A stretch of DNA of 64,000 nt from Mesorhizobium sp. SARCC-RB16n (GTDB lineage Bacteria > Pseudomonadota > Alphaproteobacteria > Rhizobiales > Rhizobiaceae). Made by a program: the position numbers and the translations under genes. The stretch lies in assembly GCF_008520305.1 (NCBI RefSeq), contig NZ_ML703258.1:124001-188000 (forward strand), read 5' to 3'. The notes under the pieces were generated by a model. That model was given only the letters and a program-made list of their open reading frames with translations, was not told the origin of the DNA and did not search any database. Each line of letters begins with the position of its first letter. Position 1 is the first letter of the stretch. Below, piece by piece: positions 61,354-64,000 of the stretch.

Positions 61354-62508
61354 TCATGGGGCGTTCTCCCGGTTCGGCGCTCTTGAGGCAGGCGGTGCAC
61401 GAGGCTGGCACCACCGTTCGAACCTCTCGATGACGACCATGCGCCCGCCGCAGCAAGGGCAAGGCGGGCGGACGTCAGCCGGCTCTTCCGGAGTGTCGTC
61501 TTCGGGTGGCGGAGCGACGTCCAGCAGTTCGCGCGCGACTGCGAGGCTAGCCTTGCGGGCGGAGCTGGCGAGCAGCCCATAGTGACGGATGCGGTGGAAC
61601 CCACGCGGCAGGACATGGAGCAGGAAGCGGCGGATGAACTCGTCGGCTGCAAGCGTCATGGCGCGCTGGCGCTCGGCACCATCGCGGCGATAGTCCTTGT
61701 AGCGGAAGGTGACTCCAGCCTCGTCGAAGGCGATCAGGTAGGCGAGCACCGCTTGGGGTCCGGCGAAGGGCGGCTTGGCATAGACCACCCAGCGCTTGCT
61801 GTGAACACGCTTCAGATGACGCAGGAAGGCCCGACGACCGATCAGGTGCGCCGCCGATCCGAAGAAGGTAAGCCGACCGGCGTCGTGCAGCGCGTCCAGC
61901 CGGGTCAGGAACAGGCGGCGGAACAGCTTGCCCAATACTCTGACGGGGAGAAGGAAGGCCGGCCGCGACGATATCCAGCGTGACCCGTCCGGCGCGATGC
62001 CGCCGCCCGGCACGATCATGTGGACATGGGGATGGTGGGTCATTGCCGAGCCCCATGTGTGGAGCACGGCGGTGATGCCGATGCGCGCGCCGAGGTGCTT
62101 GGGATCCGCCGCGATCGTCAGCATCGTCTCCGATGCCGCCTTGAACAGCAGTTCATAGACCAGCGCCTTGTTGTGGAACGCGATGACGGCGACCTCGGCA
62201 GGCAGCGTGAACACGACGTGGAAGTATCCGACTGGCAGCAGGTCGGCTTCGCGCTCGGCGAGCCATCTACGGGCGGCCGCGCCCTGACACCTGGGACAGT
62301 GCCGGTTGCGACAGCTGCTGTTGTAGGCGATCCGCCATTGGCCGCAGTCCTCACAGGCTTCGACATGACCACCCAACGCAGCGGTGCGGCAGTGTTCGAT
62401 CGCCGACATGACCTTGAGCTGCTGCAGGCTCAGATGCCCTGCATGGGTCGCCCGGTAGGCAGGCCCCGCAGCACGGAAGATATCGGCGACCTCCAGGTCC
62501 GCGCGCAC
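61354..62508 (-). CDS. IS91-family transposase (HUH endonuclease)
   Basis: 384 residues. N-terminal zinc-binding region CEDCGQWRIAYNSSCRNRHC and PRCQG; HUH motif HHPHVHMIVPGGG; the region around the catalytic tyrosine RIRHYGLLASSARK; C-terminal CPCCGGRM zinc pair. This is the IS91/IS801 rolling-circle transposase layout, which nicks single-stranded DNA and moves adjacent DNA by one-ended transposition. GTG start, 4 bases after the recombinase stop, so co-translated. Confidence 0.95.
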   Translation of the reverse strand: MRADLEVADIFRAAGPAYRATHAGHLSLQQLKVMSAIEHCRTAALGGHVEACEDCGQWRIAYNSSCRNRHCPRCQGAAARRWLAEREADLLPVGYFHVVFTLPAEVAVIAFHNKALVYELLFKAASETMLTIAADPKHLGARIGITAVLHTWGSAMTHHPHVHMIVPGGGIAPDGSRWISSRPAFLLPVRVLGKLFRRLFLTRLDALHDAGRLTFFGSAAHLIGRRAFLRHLKRVHSKRWVVYAKPPFAGPQAVLAYLIAFDEAGVTFRYKDYRRDGAERQRAMTLAADEFIRRFLLHVLPRGFHRIRHYGLLASSARKASLAVARELLDVAPPPEDDTPEEPADVRPPCPCCGGRMVVIERFERWCQPRAPPASRAPNRENAP

Positions 62509-62511
62509 CGT

Positions 62512-63417
62512 TCAGCCGGGAGGCGTCTTGCCTTCCATCAGCGCCATCAGCCGGTCGAGCGGCCCTGCGACCGCGTGGATCGTCCGGGTCGAGACCTTGG
62601 TGTAGAGCGCGGTGGTATCGAGCTTGCTGTGCCCGAGCAGCACCTGGATGGCACGGATGTCGACATCCTGCTCAAGTAGGTGGGTGGCGAAGCTGTGACG
62701 CAGCGTGTGCGGACTGACGCGCTTGCGGATGCCGGCGACTTCGGCTGCTTCCTGGACCGCGCGATGCAGTTGCCGCGACGAGATCGGCGCCGTGCAGCCG
62801 CGCCCCGGGAACAGCCAGCCATGGGGGAGCATCACCCCCAGCCGCTTGCCTTCGTGCCACCACAGCCGCAGCAGTTCCAGTAGCTGCGGCGAGAGCATGG
62901 CGTTGCGGTCCCTGCGTCCCTTGCCCTGTTCGACGCGGATCAGCATGCGTGTCGAGTCGATGTCGTCGACCTTGAGGTGCGCGACCTCGGACACGCGCAG
63001 GCCCGCGCCATAGGCGACACCGAGCGCGGCCTTGTACTTGATGCCTGGCGCTGCCTCGAGCAGCCGCGCCGCTTCCTCAACGCTCAGCACATCGGGCAGC
63101 TTGTGCGGATAGCGCATGATCACCAGCACACGTGCCAGATCCCGCCGCTTCAGCGTCACCAGGAACAGGAACCGCAACGCCGAGACCGCGCCGTTGATGG
63201 TCGCAGGCCCAACGCCGTTCTCATGCTGATACAACTGGAAGCGACGGATGTCCTCGGGCGTCGCAGTATCGGGAGAGCGTCTGAGAAAGGCTGCGAAGCG
63301 TCGGATATGACGAACGTAGTCCTGCTGCGTATGTGCTCCCAGGTCCCGCATCAGCATGTCTTGCTGCATGCGCTGGCGAAGCGGTGTGATCGGAGCGTCG
63401 GTCGACAGGGTAGCCAT
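62512..63417 (-). CDS. Tyrosine recombinase of the IS91-family element
   Basis: 301-residue phage-integrase-type recombinase. N-terminal SAM-like domain (TQQDYVRHIRRFAAFLRRSP). Catalytic residues: Arg in YGAGLRVSEVAHLKVDDID, Lys in VEQGKGRRDR, HxxR in VSPHTLRHSFATHLL, His in LLGHSKLDTT, Tyr in ALYTKVS. All present. Placed upstream of the transposase gene as in IS91 relatives that carry a second ORF. The ATG is preceded by AGAGGAAC. Confidence 0.94.
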   Translation of the reverse strand: MATLSTDAPITPLRQRMQQDMLMRDLGAHTQQDYVRHIRRFAAFLRRSPDTATPEDIRRFQLYQHENGVGPATINGAVSALRFLFLVTLKRRDLARVLVIMRYPHKLPDVLSVEEAARLLEAAPGIKYKAALGVAYGAGLRVSEVAHLKVDDIDSTRMLIRVEQGKGRRDRNAMLSPQLLELLRLWWHEGKRLGVMLPHGWLFPGRGCTAPISSRQLHRAVQEAAEVAGIRKRVSPHTLRHSFATHLLEQDVDIRAIQVLLGHSKLDTTALYTKVSTRTIHAVAGPLDRLMALMEGKTPPG

Positions 63418-63544
63418 GGCAAGTTCCTCTCGTTGAAGGGAACTCCATGGTCGGATCGCGGGCTCTACCCGCTCAAGGCCTATGAATACCGCGCCATCTC
63501 AGAACCAGGCGACCCTCCCGCGAAGCCGGTTCGTGCATTGGGAA

Positions 63545-64000
63545 GGGTTTCGGGTGCCGTCAGGCGTACGAAAGCCTCTCATGCAGGAACCCGCGGGCTA
63601 CAGTCGATGTCTATGGGGATTTCGATTTGCGGCTGATGTCGGCGATAGCGCGACCGTCGCCGGGAAGCGCCGGGATGGATGCGGACAGGCGGCTTCGTTG
63701 CGCCTCCGCGCGATGTTGTCGGCACGGTAAGCGGCTGAAGGCGGCCCCGTCGGCGTCGACGATCACCATGGACGCGTTTGGGTCCGTTACCGGAGGCTGA
63801 GGGCCTGCGGTTGAAGTCTCGACGACTATTCCATGCCGGGTCATAGAGCGGTCTCCCGGTTCGTCGCGGTAGCGTCCGGCGGTCCGCGTGGCTGCCTCCA
63901 GCGTTCGAGTACCTCGACGACGATCATGCGTCCGCCGCAGCACGGGCATGACGGGCGGAAGTCCTCCGGTTCGCCTGGTGTGTCGTCATCGGGTGGCGCA
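63545..64000 (-). mobile_element. IS91-family element B, continues beyond the window
   Basis: Begins with the shared 3'-end sequence (63545-63601) and carries the end of a second IS91 transposase gene. It sits head-to-tail with element A, with at most a few bases between. Confidence 0.7.
63841..64000 (-). CDS. IS91-family transposase C-terminus, cut by window edge
   Basis: Only the last ~52 codons are visible: DDDTPGEPEDFRPSCPCC, GGRMIVVEVLERW, ending NRETAL. It is related to, but clearly diverged from, the C-terminus at 61354-62508 (CPCCGGRMVVIERFERW ... NRENAP), so element B is a relative rather than an identical copy of A. Confidence 0.88.
   Translation of the reverse strand, partial: APPDDDTPGEPEDFRPSCPCCGGRMIVVEVLERWRQPRGPPDATATNRETAL

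Larger units (their letters stand above)
61060..63544 (-). mobile_element. IS91-family rolling-circle element A (complete)
   Basis: Contains a tyrosine recombinase gene and an IS91 transposase gene on the minus strand. Its 3' end is marked by GGTTTCGGGTGCCGTCAGGC at 61061-61080 followed by TGCAGGAACCCGCGGG, 294 bases past the transposase stop. The same end sequence recurs at 63546, immediately beyond element A's 5' end, as the 3' end of element B, 296 bases past that element's transposase stop. Confidence 0.7.

Overview
The window is G+C-rich DNA from an alphaproteobacterium, most likely of the Hyphomicrobiales (Rhizobium/Bradyrhizobium side). This is inferred from the families present: FixJ-type response regulators, CHASE3 and PAS histidine kinases, isoquinoline-oxidoreductase-type molybdenum enzymes and a c2-like cytochrome. 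It looks like an accessory region. Intact genes alternate with frameshifted or truncated remnants and insertion sequences. Very long uninterrupted frames (1855, 1354 and 1156 codons) argue that the broken genes are real decay rather than poor sequence.

Layout. 1-26 kb: end of an RND efflux permease; a frameshifted Tat-signal SDR gene with an AraC regulator; a histidine kinase; a two-gene molybdenum hydroxylase; a hydroxyisobutyrate-type dehydrogenase; two response regulators with a kinase remnant; AraC, a small secreted protein and HtrA/DegP; a large PAS kinase; a Gly/His-rich secreted protein; remnants of CBS-BON, sulfite-oxidase and RND genes beside a c-type cytochrome; aquaporin and catalase. 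26-34 kb: cupin, dead IS6 transposase, a second molybdenum hydroxylase with its own cytochrome c, a decayed three-gene membrane module with a TolQ/MotA-like first gene, and small exported proteins.

34-41 kb is a first defence-like block. A 1354-residue HTH / nuclease-like / STAND-like protein is divergent from an AbiEi-AbiEii toxin-antitoxin pair, with a palindrome over its start codon. Fragments of other genes flank it. 41.3-47.3 kb is bounded by two ~640-bp direct repeats, each with a glycine-zipper lipoprotein gene. Between them lie a chorismate mutase and, most notable, an RNA-repair module: a small broken reading frame, a well-formed tRNA-Pro(UGG)-like gene, an irregular tRNA-Thr(UGU)-like gene and the RNA ligase gene rtcB, whose start codon lies only 22 nt after the second tRNA. 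An IS481-family element has inserted exactly at the rtcB stop codon.

49.3-59.7 kb is a second defence-like block: a three-gene operon coding for a DUF4011-type helicase-nuclease (1855 aa) and a YhaO/YhaN-like (Mre11/Rad50-type) nuclease-ATPase pair, with a frameshifted trypsin-like protease upstream. The right end is a head-to-tail tandem of IS91-family rolling-circle elements, the first complete (transposase plus tyrosine recombinase) and the second cut by the window edge.

All functions are read from sequence motifs. No database search was run, so family names are recognition calls with the stated confidence.
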